The notes: a model not told the origin generated them from the sequence alone. Numbered from the stretch's first letter, positions 1 through 12,116 are shown. The stretch is DNA of 64,000 nt from Megalonaias nervosa (GCA_016617855.1 JAECUM010003627.1:1-64000), one strand, 5' to 3'. Made by a program: numbers and translations.

Positions 1-162
1 AGCCTCTGATTTTAATGTACATTACTAACGTTTGTCAACATAAGCGTGTGAAATGGGTAGTGATTAATTTCAGGTTGTTTATATCTATACATAGATGCGT
101 ATATATCTTCGAGGACTTAGTTTTGTTTGTAGCTGATTGCGTTTCCGTCTTTAAATAAAGTC

Positions 163-199
<37 letters not shown>
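1..199 (+). mobile_element. 3' end of a non-LTR element or SINE with (TTA)n tail
   Basis: The segment ends in 'aaataaagtctttatta' followed by (TTA)n at 164-199. The same terminus occurs in copy B (48693-48910) and, inverted, at 58400-58430. A fixed 3' terminus followed by a microsatellite tail at independent loci is typical of CR1-like LINEs and the SINEs they mobilise. In copy B a decayed LINE reverse-transcriptase fragment lies just upstream in the same orientation, which supports a LINE. The body here is cut by the window edge. Confidence 0.5.
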
Positions 200-200
<1 letters not shown>

Positions 201-596
201 AACCTTACATCACTGATAATCTTTAAAACTTGTACCTAACATACACCTAATAATACTCATATCATACTTATATCATCCAAACAAAATATCTAACGTACAC
301 TAAATAAAAACGATATTTAATATAAATCTAATAGCCGTGACAACCTTGCAACCAGATACCGAATATACACCTGAGAACACTGTATAACGTTCCGCCAAGG
401 ATCTATTAGCTACCTGGTAACATCGATATCCATCAATGCTGATTTCTAATGTGTACCAGATACCTTTGATATCCATCAATGCTGATTTCTAATGTGTACC
501 AGATACCTTTGATATCCATCAGTGCTGATTTCTAATGTGTACCAGATACTTTCGATAACCTTCAATGCAGATATATAAATGATCAGCTAATATCAA
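200..596 (+). repeat. 43-bp minisatellite with degenerate flanking array
   Basis: Units starting with 'gatatccatcaatgctg' begin at 425, 468, 511 and 554, giving an exact 43-base period with three full units and a partial fourth. Upstream (about 225-420) are older, degenerate units sharing the words 'atatctaa', 'tacacc' and 'gataac'. Copy B (49131-49325) has one more full unit. A much older relative lies at 21945-22170. Confidence 0.9.
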
Positions 597-1942
597 ACGT
601 ATGATTTGCATAAAGTATAAATCCTATGATCTGCAAAAGTAAATTGTATTCCTATGATTTACATAAGCACTATTTCAGTTATGTATCTATTTTCAGTCAT
701 TAACGAAGTAGGTTATGCTACATTTACAACTTTATATTGCTCCCATTGATATATTTCTGATACTAGTATAAGGGAAACTTGTATTTCTATTCTTTGTTTT
801 GTAAAAATAGAAAAGGTACGTTTAGTGTGTCAATTCATATCATTGACTTTGTATGGAGGCATTTAGTCTATAATGTACCGCTTATTTTACTTTTTGTTCG
901 TTTCTTTGTCTGCTTGATGTCTTATTCATCTTCATAATATAAGCTTTATTTCTTCAGTTTTTGTTTATTTCTATAAATTTGTTTGCATATTGTGGAGCTC
1001 TAAATATAAACATTCACTAAATGTTGGAACAAATTGTAAGAAGAAATCGAGAGTATGAATGTTGTTTTATTTCATATGCTACTAACTCGAAACAAGAAGC
1101 TATATTATTGAACAATACGTTCCGTTCAGTCTTTCATGATGTGAAGAGAGGCAATATGGAAAGTAATATATTATATTGTATTATAGTTATCGCTATTGAT
1201 CATTTTTCATTTACATATATAAACAGACCAAAGAAACAGAACATATATCAAACTGAAATTTTATTTTGAAATTAACCTAAATGGGATTTGCAGGAAATTT
1301 TCTTTCCTATGGTTACGTTTTCGACTGACTTGATATCCTAATACTTAACATGCAAACAAAATTAGAGAAATTAAGAATTTACTTAATAATGGAATAAACG
1401 CTGTGACAAAGTCTCGGGATGAAAAAGAATTTCTCACCTTTTCTTAGTTTTACCAAACTTATTAGACCAGATAATGCCTTATGCTTTACAACTTACATTG
1501 GTAAGGAGAATGTTGTCTGGGAACTCAAAATAGCAAAATCTTTTAAAGCTTTTGAAGCTATTTTCGGTCCTTTTTGCTACATCTTTAGGTCTTGAAACAA
1601 GTAGCATAAAGAATGTTTAAATGCAAATTCAAATGGTAAAAATTCCAAAATAGTGGCAACAAGTTCGCTACCAGAGCATTCTAAAGTCCTAATATCTTGA
1701 AAACATGGCAAGAGTAAGGTAGGCCAGACTCTAACATCAATCAACGACAGCAGTCAAGCACGCAGTCTAAGTTAAACATAGGCAACACGTCCCCTTGTAA
1801 ACAAAAAAGATTCGTAAAATAAAGCCGTGTTTTACATATTTGCCGAATATTCAAATTGATACTATGGAGATTATACTTACATAGGAAGATGTCATATAAA
1901 TTGCACACAATATAAACAAACGAATGCAATTTAGTACTTTTT
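597..1942. other. No recognisable gene
   Basis: AT-rich sequence. Its first part (to about 980) and last part (from about 1765) are shared with copy B, while about 982-1765 is unique to copy A. The open frame at 1021-1269 lies entirely in the unique part and resembles nothing I know. The unique part begins with TG and ends with CA, but there is no convincing target-site duplication. It could be an insertion in A or a deletion in B. Confidence 0.5.
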
Positions 1943-2590
1943 CTATACAATTGAAAGGGCATGTACAATCATATTATCTTGATGTGTTGATGTCAATATT
2001 GTATTTCAGCAACACGGAACTCCACCTCAGATATATCTGATTTTTGATTAATAATTTGCTAATGACAGTAATGGGGTTGTGATCACTGAATGCAATAACA
2101 GGAGACGGAGCTGAACTAACATACACTTCAAAATATTGCAAAGCCAGTATCAAACGGAAGACATCTTCTCGATCGTGGAGTAATATCTTTGGAGCTTGTT
2201 TAAACGCATTGGATGATCCACACCATTTTTATCTTCTTGAATCAATATTCCACCGACCCCTACATCACCTGCATGAACAGACATTTGAAATAATTGACTG
2301 GTGTTTGGAGCTAAAGAAATAGTCACACTTTTAAGAATAGCTTTTAATTTGTGAAAAGATTCCTGACATTTGCAAACTGGGAGTTTGAGCAATTATGAAG
2401 AAATTTTGACGAAATTTCCCAATATATCCGTCCATACCCAAACGTCGCATCAATTTAGTTTCATTAATAGGCAGTGGGAACTGGGAAATAGCATTGGCTT
2501 TAACTTCTACAGGTTTATCTTTGCTGTGCGTCATGAATAACTGGGCTATCTGTACTCTAACATATTTATGTGACGAAGTGGTTTCTGTTT
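1943..2590 (-). pseudogene. RT thumb and RNase H remnant, copy A
   Basis: The minus strand reads 'ETKLMRRLGMDGYIGKFRQN' (the RT thumb/connection region). In another frame it reads 'CQESFHKLKAILKS', 'VGVGGILIQEDKNGVDHP' and 'LNKLQRYYSTIEK', then 'VIAFSDHNPITVIS' and an end resembling 'DNMIVHALSIV' before a stop. The second RNase H aspartate region (SDHNP) is visible. The whole polymerase palm, including the YxDD box, is absent: the integrase end at about 2575 is followed almost directly by the thumb. Copy B shares this gap, so the deletion predates the duplication. Confidence 0.8.
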
Positions 2591-2619
2591 CCTCCTCCAA
2601 GGAGTCTTAATGATGTATT

Positions 2620-3560
2620 GTAAGTCTTTTGCTTTCTTTTAAATTGTGTTAGAACATGATTTTTAGGTTTGGACCAGAGAGACAACACCAGGTGAAAATT
2701 ACTTTCCTTTGTATTTTTGTCATACCTTAATGCCATTTTTGACTGAGCAGATTGAAAGTTCGTTCTTGCTACTTCACAATCATTTGACAAATTATGTTTG
2801 AAATCGGGGACATAGTCAGCAAGATTAATCTTATAATCATTATTTGAAATAAGTTTCTCTTTTACTAACTTCAATCGCCCACAAATAGTATGTCCCTAAG
2901 CTATTTCATGAAAATACTACTCGGTGAATCTGGAACTGATTCTGTAATAGCAAACAACATTAAATAGAAAACCTAATATCCGTCTTTTCCTATAACAAAG
3001 CAATATGACCGGTTCATACCCTCTACTACTGATGAAATTTTACCAAATCAGCTTGACTTTCAGGGTGATAGGCAGATGACACAAACTGCTTTATGCCTAA
3101 TTTAGGCATAGCGTGCTTGAAAATTCCAGACATAAAGCTGAAGCCTTGATCAGATTGGGTAGATTTATGAAAGCCAACAATTGATGACGAATACATATCG
3201 GTTACCTAACTTTGTCTTAGAGGACAAACACGTTCTACCATTAGTCCTCTAAATTGTTCGTCAAATACGGGAATAGGTCGCAGATAAGCCTTAGGTATCT
3301 TTCCTATTTTTTGACAAGTGTGGTAAGATCTATAGAACTTTAAAATCTCACTTGGTAGCTTCGGCCAATAAAAATTAGTCAAGATCTTGTGATTAGTTTT
3401 ATTGACTCCTAAATGATCGTCAAGCTTGTTACTTGGGCTAGACTAAAAATTTTCAGTCGATATGTCCTCGGAACGACAGTTTGATAGATCACCGACCACT
3501 CGTCACCAACGGGTGCTGCAAGTAGCCTCAATTTTAAGGACCTCTTTTTCTCAAAATATT
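2620..3560 (-). pseudogene. Integrase remnant, copy A
   Basis: The minus strand shows a degraded zinc finger at about 3350-3319, reading 'FYRSYHTCQK', where copy B still reads 'FCRSCHTCQK'. The core follows, with 'QSDQG' near 3155 and 'SAYHPESQADLVKFHQ' near 3070-3030, which are the second Asp and the Glu of the DD(35)E triad. The C-terminal segment 'LKLVKEKLISNNDYKINLAD' starts at about 2871 and ends with 'HINMLE' near 2575. At the place of the first catalytic Asp both copies read 'MVERVCPL', so that residue seems lost (inference from family alignment). Frameshifts break the frame repeatedly. Confidence 0.8.
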
Positions 3561-3752
3561 AAACTGGACTTGTAAGGCTTCACGTTTGCCAATATCCCTC
3601 TGGAAAAAGCAGGAGATATCGGTATCTCATTCCTGTTCGACAATGAGTGATAGTATTTTCTCGCAGATGTTAGAACAGAGATAATGAGAAGTATAAAAGG
3701 ATCAACACTAGAATCAAAATTTACCTCATAAAAAGGGTGACCAATAAATGAA

Positions 3753-4150
3753 TCAGCAAATGATTCTTTTTCTCTTGATCAACATCATTTTCAATAGGTC
3801 ATTTTGCAATAGTTCTGGTAACTGCACAAACAGGATATCACTCAGGGATTTCAAGTCAACATGATGGCCTTTCTTATCAAAACAAGATTTGTCAGTTACA
3901 AGTGGAGTAACCACGGCTTTATGTCCAGCTAGTTCATTTCCTAGTAATGGATGGATGACATCAATAGATACAGAATTCCCTGCTCTGCCTGCCTCGGGTC
4001 CAGAGACAAAATTTGACGCCGGCTTGATACAATGCAGGGGAAAATTTGCACAAAACCGCACTCAACTCCCTGAAAAAGATACCTCAGAGAAAGGCAAATT
4101 ATCTGATAATAATAGCCTCCCAGTAGCTCATGTGTCCAATACTATTTTAA
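3753..4150 (-). pseudogene. Retroelement aspartic protease remnant, copy A
   Basis: The open frame 4061-3753 on the minus strand begins in 'RFCANFPLHCIKPASNFVSG' and continues to 'HPLLGNELAGHKAVVTPLV'. This is the C-terminal half of the protease of Gmr1-like elements: a substrate-flap-like region followed by the conserved LLGNDLAG-type segment. The active-site DTG portion would lie upstream, where only broken frames remain. Nothing recognisable joins it to the integrase that follows, so a linker deletion is likely. Confidence 0.65.
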
Positions 4151-4299
4151 TAGTGATATGGTTGGCATAATAGCAAATTGGTTATATAGAACTCATCGAC
4201 ACCAGTGGTTCATATTACCTTATAACGAAATCAGACTGGGATTTGGTTTACCCAACCAATATATTGTGTTCAAAGCAAACTATGACCTATCTGAGGTAA

Positions 4300-4860
4300 A
4301 AGCATTTGGAATAGCTCGGTATTTATTTTGTTGTTTATTATCCAACCTGACTTGCCCTTTCTTATTTACCAGAAGTGCAAATATGTGAAGATAAGTATTT
4401 CTGATTAGTTTTATCGAACGTTTGGTTTCGACAAGTTGGGCCAGATTGTCCAGTGTCTTTCCTACGGTCCTAAACCTTTGACGATATGCCTAACCCTTCA
4501 ACCACATCATAATCAGCTCTTTATTTTACCGACAGTAAAATTTAGACTTGACAAGCATTGCAATAAGTATACGTTGTAATATTAAAGCTCAACGCTATCT
4601 TGGTCGTTTCAAGTTTTCAACACTTTTTGCAAAGGGTGAAAAGTATTTATCAACTTCTTGTTCTTAAAAAAGGATTACTATCCTTATGTTTCTGGTGATA
4701 TCAAAACCTGAACGTGAGTGTAACGGGGAAGAGTGTTTTCTATTTGACAGTTCTAATTCTTTTAATCTATATTGCGTTCTTTTTCTTATTTCTGCATTTA
4801 CATATACATTTCCGTCTCCGTCTTTCTCTCTGTATTTGATTTTGAATGGTAGCACTTAGG
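4300..4860 (-). pseudogene. gag remnant with SCAN-like region, copy A
   Basis: The minus-strand frame 4855-4664 reads 'LPFKIKYREKDGDGN...' and 'FDITRNIRIV', which I recognise as the N-terminal stretch of gag in Gmr1-like elements. Just downstream, in a shifted frame, come 'EVDKYF' and later 'AYRQRFR', hallmarks of the SCAN-like capsid segment of these gag proteins. Frameshifts and stops separate the pieces, and at most about half of a normal gag is left. The equivalent in copy B is 52900-52345. The identification rests on short motifs remembered from the family. Confidence 0.65.
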
Positions 4861-6924
4861 CACAAACACCTTTAAGTTTAAATGAAAGGAAGGGTAGTGA
4901 TCATTCAAATTTTACGACATAATTTACATACAACAATCTTAGAAAACTCTTTGAGAAGAAATTAGACAGCAGAGATCAACATTAAGATAATATAATAAAA
5001 GCCATGTATAATTGTTTCTTAAATATCGTTGATTAGAATTAATTAAAAGAGATCATTCAATTATATTGGCTCTTTATGTTTTATACACATAGTTTTGATG
5101 CACCCTTAAATTTCGCAGCCAAAAGTAAAACTCAAATGCTTGAAAGGCTTCTAAAAAATACAGACAAACCGTGAAAAACGTTTATTCATATATTAAGAGA
5201 ACAAAACCTATTTTTAAGGGTTCATACAATTATGAAACATTTGTCTACCTATCTACAAATTCGTATGTACTGCTGAAAAGAAAAGAAAACCAAACTAAAT
5301 AAACAATTAAACCACCTCTTTGCAAACACTGCTCAAAACAGAATTTGCGATCCACTTTTTAATAATCCCATTGATCTTTAAAAGACCTTTAAAATACTTC
5401 TTATAAAAATACGCGCACAGAAGTTAAAACATTTTCATGGAAGGTATTCTAGTATATAGCCTTTCAGGCCTAATGCTGCTCCGCCATTCTATACGGCTAG
5501 TTTTGAAAAAAAGCTTGATTTCTACTACGAAGTTGTGTATGTTTTTTCTTCGATCAAACCCTTTCTTATAAACATTCGAGGTTATATCAAATTTTCTTGT
5601 GTATTTTTCACATTCAACAATGGTAAATACAATTTATCTTATTTTATAATTTAGTAATTTAAAAAATATATTTTCCATGTTTATGAGTTTCCCAACCCAC
5701 ACACTATTGAATGTCATATGAAGTTGGTATCAATAAGGAATTTATATAAAGGAAGGACCCCGAAGTTTCCTCCGTAACAGTTTTTCAGATGCTTAGTAGC
5801 TTTGATGATCTCAGACAATTACGTGAATTTTTCGTCTCATGTAAATGGATTCATATGGTACACATATACATGCATAAATCTTGACTTTTATTTGCAATCC
5901 ATGTCCTGTTTAACTTTAAATATCCCACCAAGTTCAAATTTAATAAAGTCTCTTTATGTTATGTTTAAAACGTGGTTTTCTCACCTACACGTACTACATT
6001 TTGGATTGAGTATCTTTCAATGAGTTAAATTTACATCGCGTAAGAATTGGAACAGTTAACTCCTTTGATTAGTCAGTTTGTTTTCGCTAATATTGTTTTC
6101 TCGGTCCTCAAAATGTGAAACAAATTCTTAACAAGTTTGAATTTAACTTACTAAATCTTCTAACATAATGGAATGAAACACGAATAAACTTAAAAACAAG
6201 ATGCAAATAAGGTGGTTGACTTTATCAGTGCATACAAGGAAAGCTTTCACGAATGATACATCATTTCAAAACACCAGAATTAAAACCATCCACTAAAGTC
6301 TCAAACCTACCCTGACAAGTAACCGACATGCTTTCAGCTTGACTGATTTTAAGCGAAATGCAAGAGATGGCCTTTGTTCGCCGGGCAATTGTTATTTACA
6401 ACGTGTTAAGGTATGTCTGACGGATGGGCGTAGAAGGAGATCCATTAATCAATCATAACCTTTGGATTAGCCTATGCTAATACATAAGCTTTGTCTAGAA
6501 AATTGGTGCTCATAGATACAATCATCACTCTATCATTCTGGCATCCTTACTTTTCAAGTAGTTTAACTAAAAAATATAGATGAGTTTTAAAATATTACTC
6601 TGTATTATTTGAGCTTAGAACGAACCTATTCTGACATGAAATAAGAAATGTAAACCCTTACAATTTTCTGTGTAGTAATGCATGTTATTTACGAGGAAGA
6701 TTGCATAGTAACTGAATAGAAAGGAAGTTAAGGTTCCATGCACGACATTATATCAATTCAGTTATGACACAAAACAAATGACGTTTAATTTTAAAGTGTA
6801 ACGATATAAAAAAGGCCTACTGGTTTTTAATATTAAAAGCGAATATACACTACTATATCGGGCTTTGAATATAATGCACGTCCACAGGCATGCATTAGGC
6901 AGCAGCATGTGCAATGTTTATGTA

Positions 6925-6925
<1 letters not shown>
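4861..6925. other. Non-coding part of repeat copy A
   Basis: No gene or RNA is recognised. Matched throughout by 52905-54978. From about 5910 the match becomes almost perfect at a constant offset of 48053. The open frame 5802-6023 is conserved in copy B, but mostly because it lies in the near-identical block. Confidence 0.5.

Positions 6926-6973
<48 letters not shown>
6926..6973. repeat. (CA)24 microsatellite
   Basis: Twenty-four uninterrupted CA units. The copy B tract at 54979-55026 has exactly the same length. Confidence 0.98.
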
Positions 6974-6976
<3 letters not shown>

Positions 6977-9647
6977 ATATATATAATTGTTGTGTATGCA
7001 TTAACATGTAAACCGCTGTCTCTATAAAAGATATACACTATTAATATGCGTGTAACCTTTTCACCGCCTCACTGGTGTCTCGTTTATAAAAATTAAGGAT
7101 CATAATATTACAACGTATACGTGAGTTTTTAAATGACGTCATAAGGGAAAAATGAAATTTATAACAGCAACCTTCAAAGAAAGAAAGTAAAGCTGCGAAG
7201 ACCAATCAAGCATCGGAAGTCAAACTATTGAACTCTGTAGTTACTAGTTCAGTACTTAATGAACGTACTATAGTTCGCGCACAGTCTTTATTACGTTTAC
7301 AGGAACAACGTAACTGAGCTACTTTACTGCAAATATCTATTCCTCATGCCACCTTCAGTGAGCATATGCTACTGCGAGAAACCAAACCAGAAAGCAAAAC
7401 TGCTAAATGGAGATTTTCATATGTTGTCCAATGTAGTTTCAGAATATATAAAACATGCTACAGTCATTGGAAGTCTATTGAGAAAGTAGTTCCAATGAGT
7501 TCTTTTGACGAATCTAAACAAACACGAATGCCGTATTGTATGTATTACATACCTCCTCGTTAACGCTCTCTAAATAGTTTTAGCTCTACCGTATGAATGC
7601 AATTCAAATCGAATTCAGATTTATAAAAGTTCGATTAACTGTGCCTAAACTTATATGTGTGGTACGCCAAAAAAGAAATCTGGGTATATCTAATCTGGTT
7701 GTGTGGTACGGAAATATTAACGGATCAGCTGTATCGAATGCGAAATAAGGCATGCAGGGTTAAATGGGTATGCAACAAAGGCGGGTATATCAAAGCTTGG
7801 GAGAGTTATCAACTGATGTTGTATTAAAATCTTATATACGTCAATACTACTATCGAAAAGGTTGTGTTGAATATTGGAGAAAATTGTTTCACTACATTAC
7901 AATGGGGAAAAAGACAATGAACAGGTTTTTGTTGATATAAAAAAGTCATGTAACAGGCAATAATATAGTGATGCTAATGTTTTATAAGAGCTGGATAAAT
8001 CTGCTTTACATAAAGGTTATTGATTTTATAAACTCCCTTGAAAAGTGTCACAACATCTGATTAAAACTGCTAGAACAAGCAAAATGACATAACCAAACAT
8101 GCCCATATCAGTCTAGCAGCAATATCAGCGAACTTACTAGTCCGTTAATGTTACCAGACAATGTTGCCTAGTCGATAGCGCTTACAAATAACATGTTTCA
8201 TGCCCGGTTTGGCTTAGTTGTCTCTTATTATGCTATAATCAATATTTTCTGAAATCAATATTGCGCACAAAATTCGCTGAAGTTGTATCTGTTTACCTCT
8301 ATATAGATTTCCTGTCTGAACAGACGTAAAATTGTCAAATACCTCAACCAATTATTTTAAATAAGCCGAAAGGGACGAGGAGTTGAAACTAATGAACAAA
8401 AGGTGAAGCAATCTAAAATGCTTGTACCATTCGATGGTGAGAGTTAACTGCTCTATCATAGGATGAATCAATGAGATTGAATATGTGGTAAAAATAAAAC
8501 AAAACTTGCAAACGCATAGAAATGGACAGGAAATTAGAAAGAAATCTTCTATTCGAGTTCAATATAAGTATTTCAAAGTTGTTTTAACCATGATTTTCAT
8601 TATTGATTCAACAAAGAGTATATAAACATATGCAATGCCTGAATGCCAACATCTGCTAATATATCAATCGCAAATTTCCATATATTGGAAAATATGTTTA
8701 AGCGTTGAATAATTACTATCTCTCATAAATGAATAAAATCTCATTAATGTTCACTGTTTTGCGATAGACAAACAATGTTGAGTTCATTGCTTAAGGTTCA
8801 TATAGTCTTTGTTACGTTTTCATACGTTACGCAGTCCATTGATTTGTCGTAATGCCAACGAAATCAAATGAACATATATGCTGTCTACATCAACTTCATA
8901 CTATAAGAAGTGAATGTGATTCAAATGAAAGAGATTAGCGCCTATAAATCAACGAAATAATATAAATTCACACAAAATAACAGCTTTATTATATCTGTGT
9001 ATGCAGAATCTACATAATCGGAAGTATATTCCAATACACAGGTAGATATCTCAGTTATCCTCGTTAATAGCTGCTCTCTGCTCTAATATACGGCATCTGA
9101 GTAAACAAGAGTCAATTTTCATGCAATCATATAATCAAACATTCATGAACTATAACGTATTTGCTCTCCTCTCGCTGTTGAGGAGTACCATCAACTATTT
9201 CGCCTGATCTTTTCAGCTCTGCAATCGTTCTTTTTGTAAACTTTTAAAGTCTTCAGCATCGTCGTAAAACGTCGTTTTTCTAAGTGTTTTTAAGATGATC
9301 TAGATTGATTATCACGATGCACGATATTTGATCATGATTATGACTTACACAAGATTCCTATATAGTTTGTATTTTAGACAGCAAAGCATGCGAGCATAAA
9401 TTGAGAAAGTAGAGTGGAGTAGTGGGTGTCTGGAGATAATAATCCATCTCATTATTTACAGACTGCCTGTTTGGGAAGTTAGTAATAATTGCTAAATATC
9501 ATGTTTGAAGAAATGGGTTGTAGAGTAAAGTTCCGCTTTCTCCAATGAGAAGTACGCACCTAGTCAAGATAAAAAATAATAAACGATCAGAACGAAGAAA
9601 TTAATTGTAGAAAAAACTGTACTATTGTCCAATTGATAAAGTACAAA
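6974..9647. other. Non-coding remainder of repeat copy A
   Basis: No coding domain, RNA gene or mobile element recognised. Similarity to copy B falls back to a few percent divergence with small indels immediately after 7262. Confidence 0.5.
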
Positions 9648-10860
9648 CTGGGGAGTTTCATGACTCTTTAAGTAATAGATCATAGCAACCTTCCTACCTA
9701 CATAACTACATACACTGCATATATGCTGACAAAATTAAAAGTTACATTTGATATTTAAATATTGTGTTGATGATTGCCGAGGTAATTTGGTAATATGTAC
9801 AATCGATTTCGCTGATTATGTTTACTTATATTAAGCGTATTTTTCGGTTCTTGAGTTCTGTGGCTCCACATATCACTTTTGGTAAAATTGCGAGCTCTTT
9901 ATTGTTCAATGGTACATAAATATATTTCAGCAGTTGTCAAATTCATTTCAGCAAAGTACTGTTTAGATAACACAGTAAACATTGTTTCAGTAAATGCAGA
10001 TCTTGTTTCAGAATAAATGCTTTTTAATAAAATGAAACTTATGCAATACAACCTCTAGGTATCGCTGTATATTTTAGAAACAAAATGAACAATATTGCTT
10101 CAAGAAAATTCCAAAACCACATATGTGCCATGCTTTATGTGTGTTCATTTTCAACTAATGCTGGACTGGTATAATGTCATTATATATTGTTTATGTTTGT
10201 GTATGCTGTACAATTTATTGTTTCGTCTTTCCCTTATATCTTTGTCTTGATGAAAATTGGTTTGGCCTGTTCCTGTTTCCATCCAAAACAGGTTGCATGT
10301 TCAAAAATGGTGAGTTTTGCAATGACTAAACATTTAGATTTTGTGCCTACATTATAATATACTTTTCGTATTTAGTTTTCTCCTGAATGAATTTTACATA
10401 TATATCCGTAAAAGCCATAGTAAGCTGAACTCAGGTTTAGATAGAGCGTTTGAATACGCCGTATCAAACTCGCATGCAGAACAACAAAACGAGTATGCAG
10501 GTTTGTGTAAATGTAGTGGGTACACAACGTATTCATCTCTTTACATTGGTGCCAGGTCTAGGTTACCTGTGGCGTTAAGGAGATTGAAACGATAAGAAGA
10601 AAAACAGTTCTTCTCATAAAAGGGTAGATAATTGCATATGACAAGCCGAATTCACTGCACTTATTACTCTGTCAAAATTCCATATTGAACGACGTTTTGG
10701 GGTTCTATGACTTTTGTTAATAGTAATATCTCAATTTTGTTAACGCAAACTACACATTTAACAGCGCGCAGGTTGGTCCAGCTTCAATTAGCTGAGTTCA
10801 ATGTCCGACAAACTAGAACATTGTGCATGTGTATGATAGTTATATGCTCATGCACACTCA

Positions 10861-10915
<55 letters not shown>

Positions 10916-11178
10916 AAATGAACAAACATAACCAATGTAAGACCTAAACTCTTACGCTGTCTTGTAACTAAAGAGCAGACGACATTAACATTTCAAAGCC
11001 CTTTTCTGGAGTCCTACGTTATAAGTTAGCTAATACACTAACCTGCATATACAGGATAGGAATCTTCAAAGAGGATCTGTATTCAAAGGTATACATGATT
11101 ATTGATACACTAATCTGCTATTCGTTAGATTTAATTCATAGCTTCACAGCAAATATTTAATTTTCTTCGAGGTGATAT
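9648..11178. other. Unique AT-rich stretch
   Basis: Nothing recognised except a (CA)n tract at 10863-10913. The short frames 10341-10595 and 10707-10931 have no family resemblance, and the latter is read partly out of the microsatellite. Confidence 0.5.
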
Positions 11179-12116
11179 TGTTACGTATATGTAATTTAAT
11201 TACTTGTGTGTTAGTATTAAATTCTTTTTTATTTTATTTTTATTTCATTACATGTTATTGTAATGATAATTTTATTCACTGGATTTTACTTTTTCCCGGA
11301 AAATTTTGCAGTTCTCTGTTTTGACTTGATAAACAACGCAGTTTATTCCTACATTTTAGTTTTAGCTGACCTAGTTCCTGACCTTGGTTCAGAGGGTGGT
11401 AAACACAGAGTGAAAACCATCGGTAGTAATCAAGGTCATACTTCGCTTGCGTGATAGCTCTATTTTGTAAGCAGCCCTTTTTTTTTATTGAATCTTATAG
11501 TAAGATTTGTTTAGTAGATTTACGTTCTTCCATGGCGTACTTTTCTATCGGCTGTGTGCTTTTACTGCGCTGTTCAAATTAAGTGACCACGTGAGCCATC
11601 ATGTGATCTAATATCGCGGGTTAAAACAGATATTTTGTAGAGATTTTGTTCAGTCGTAAATTTATACCTTCGGGCGCAAGGTATTTGTCTTGTTGCCATT
11701 TGAGTTGCTTTTTGTGTTTGAAATAATTTATTCGTTTGTGTTCATCAAAACTTCTTGGACAAAGACATTTAGTGGAAATTATTTGGAATTCTAAAGCCGG
11801 AATATTATTCTTGATTCATAACATTCAACAAGGAACTGTTGGCACAACAGCACAATACAGGTTATAGATGACGTCATCGCCTTCCATATTGGAACTTCAT
11901 CGGGATTCGAACTTGGATTTATTACGAACTTTTTAGTAATAGGACTTATATTTTCAGATTCCCGGAGTAATTTTTGGATTATATTCACAAACTATAAGTC
12001 TTTTTTCATATTTTTTACTGTGTTTTTCTAAGGAAATAAATTATTATGCTAAAATTTACAAAGCTTGTTGACTTCACTCTTCTATTTGTTACATTTGAAC
12101 GGGCATACATGTAACA
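11179..12116 (+). mobile_element. Solo LTR, copy 1 (938 bp)
   Basis: It begins 'tgttacgtatatg' and ends 'atacatgtaaca', so it has TG...CA ends inside a short inverted terminal repeat (tgttac/gtaaca). It is flanked on both sides by 'atat' (11175-11178 and 12117-12120), a 4-base target-site duplication. Its 3' part ('ggaaataaattatt', then 'acaaagcttgttg', then 'ttcactctt') recurs in three other places: 24231-25153, 41573-42489 inverted, and a decayed piece at 35240-35597. No internal retroelement domains adjoin it, so it is a solo LTR. The family is probably Ty3/gypsy-like; the assignment is inferred from the ends only. Confidence 0.85.

Larger units (their letters stand above)
1943..4860 (-). 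mobile_element. Decayed Ty3/gypsy (Gmr1-like order) retrotransposon, copy A
   Basis: Read on the minus strand, fragments follow in this order. A gag N-terminus lies at 4855-4664, followed by SCAN-like remnants near 4640-4480. A protease region lies at about 4110-3753, with the phrase 'LLGNELAG'. Integrase occupies about 3560-2620 (zinc finger, core, C-terminal part). RT thumb and RNase H occupy about 2590-1943, with 'YSTIEK' and 'FSDHNP', ending at a stop at 1945-1943. RT finger and palm domains are missing. There are many frameshifts and stops, so it cannot make a protein. INT before RT is the arrangement of the Gmr1-like clade of Ty3/gypsy elements, which also carry a SCAN-like gag. No LTRs were recognised. 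Confidence 0.85.
1..9647 (+). repeat. Long direct repeat, copy A (open at the window edge)
   Basis: This segment is matched in the same orientation by 48693-57691. The match begins at base 1, so the true left end lies outside the window. It ends at about 9647, where copy A continues with 'ctggggagtttcatg' and copy B switches to unrelated sequence. Copy A carries about 780 bases (roughly 982-1765) absent from copy B, and lacks about 80 bases present in copy B at 49328-49405. It contains a minisatellite, a decayed Ty3/gypsy element and a (CA)24 tract. Divergence is a few percent by eye outside 5910-7262 and almost nil inside it. Short open frames shared by both copies (for example 7366-7563) differ mainly by amino-acid-changing substitutions, so I do not call them genes. 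Confidence 0.95.

Noticed and set aside
200..596. CRISPR-like array
   Set aside because: The 43-base units are contiguous with no unique spacers, so it is a minisatellite.
5802..6023. 73-codon frame nearly identical in both copies
   Set aside because: It lies mostly within the near-identical block, so conservation is explained by recent conversion, and no domain is recognisable.
7366..7563. Open frame shared by both long-repeat copies (counterpart 55408-55608)
   Set aside because: Differences between the copies are mostly amino-acid-changing and the N-termini differ by indels, so there is no sign of purifying selection.
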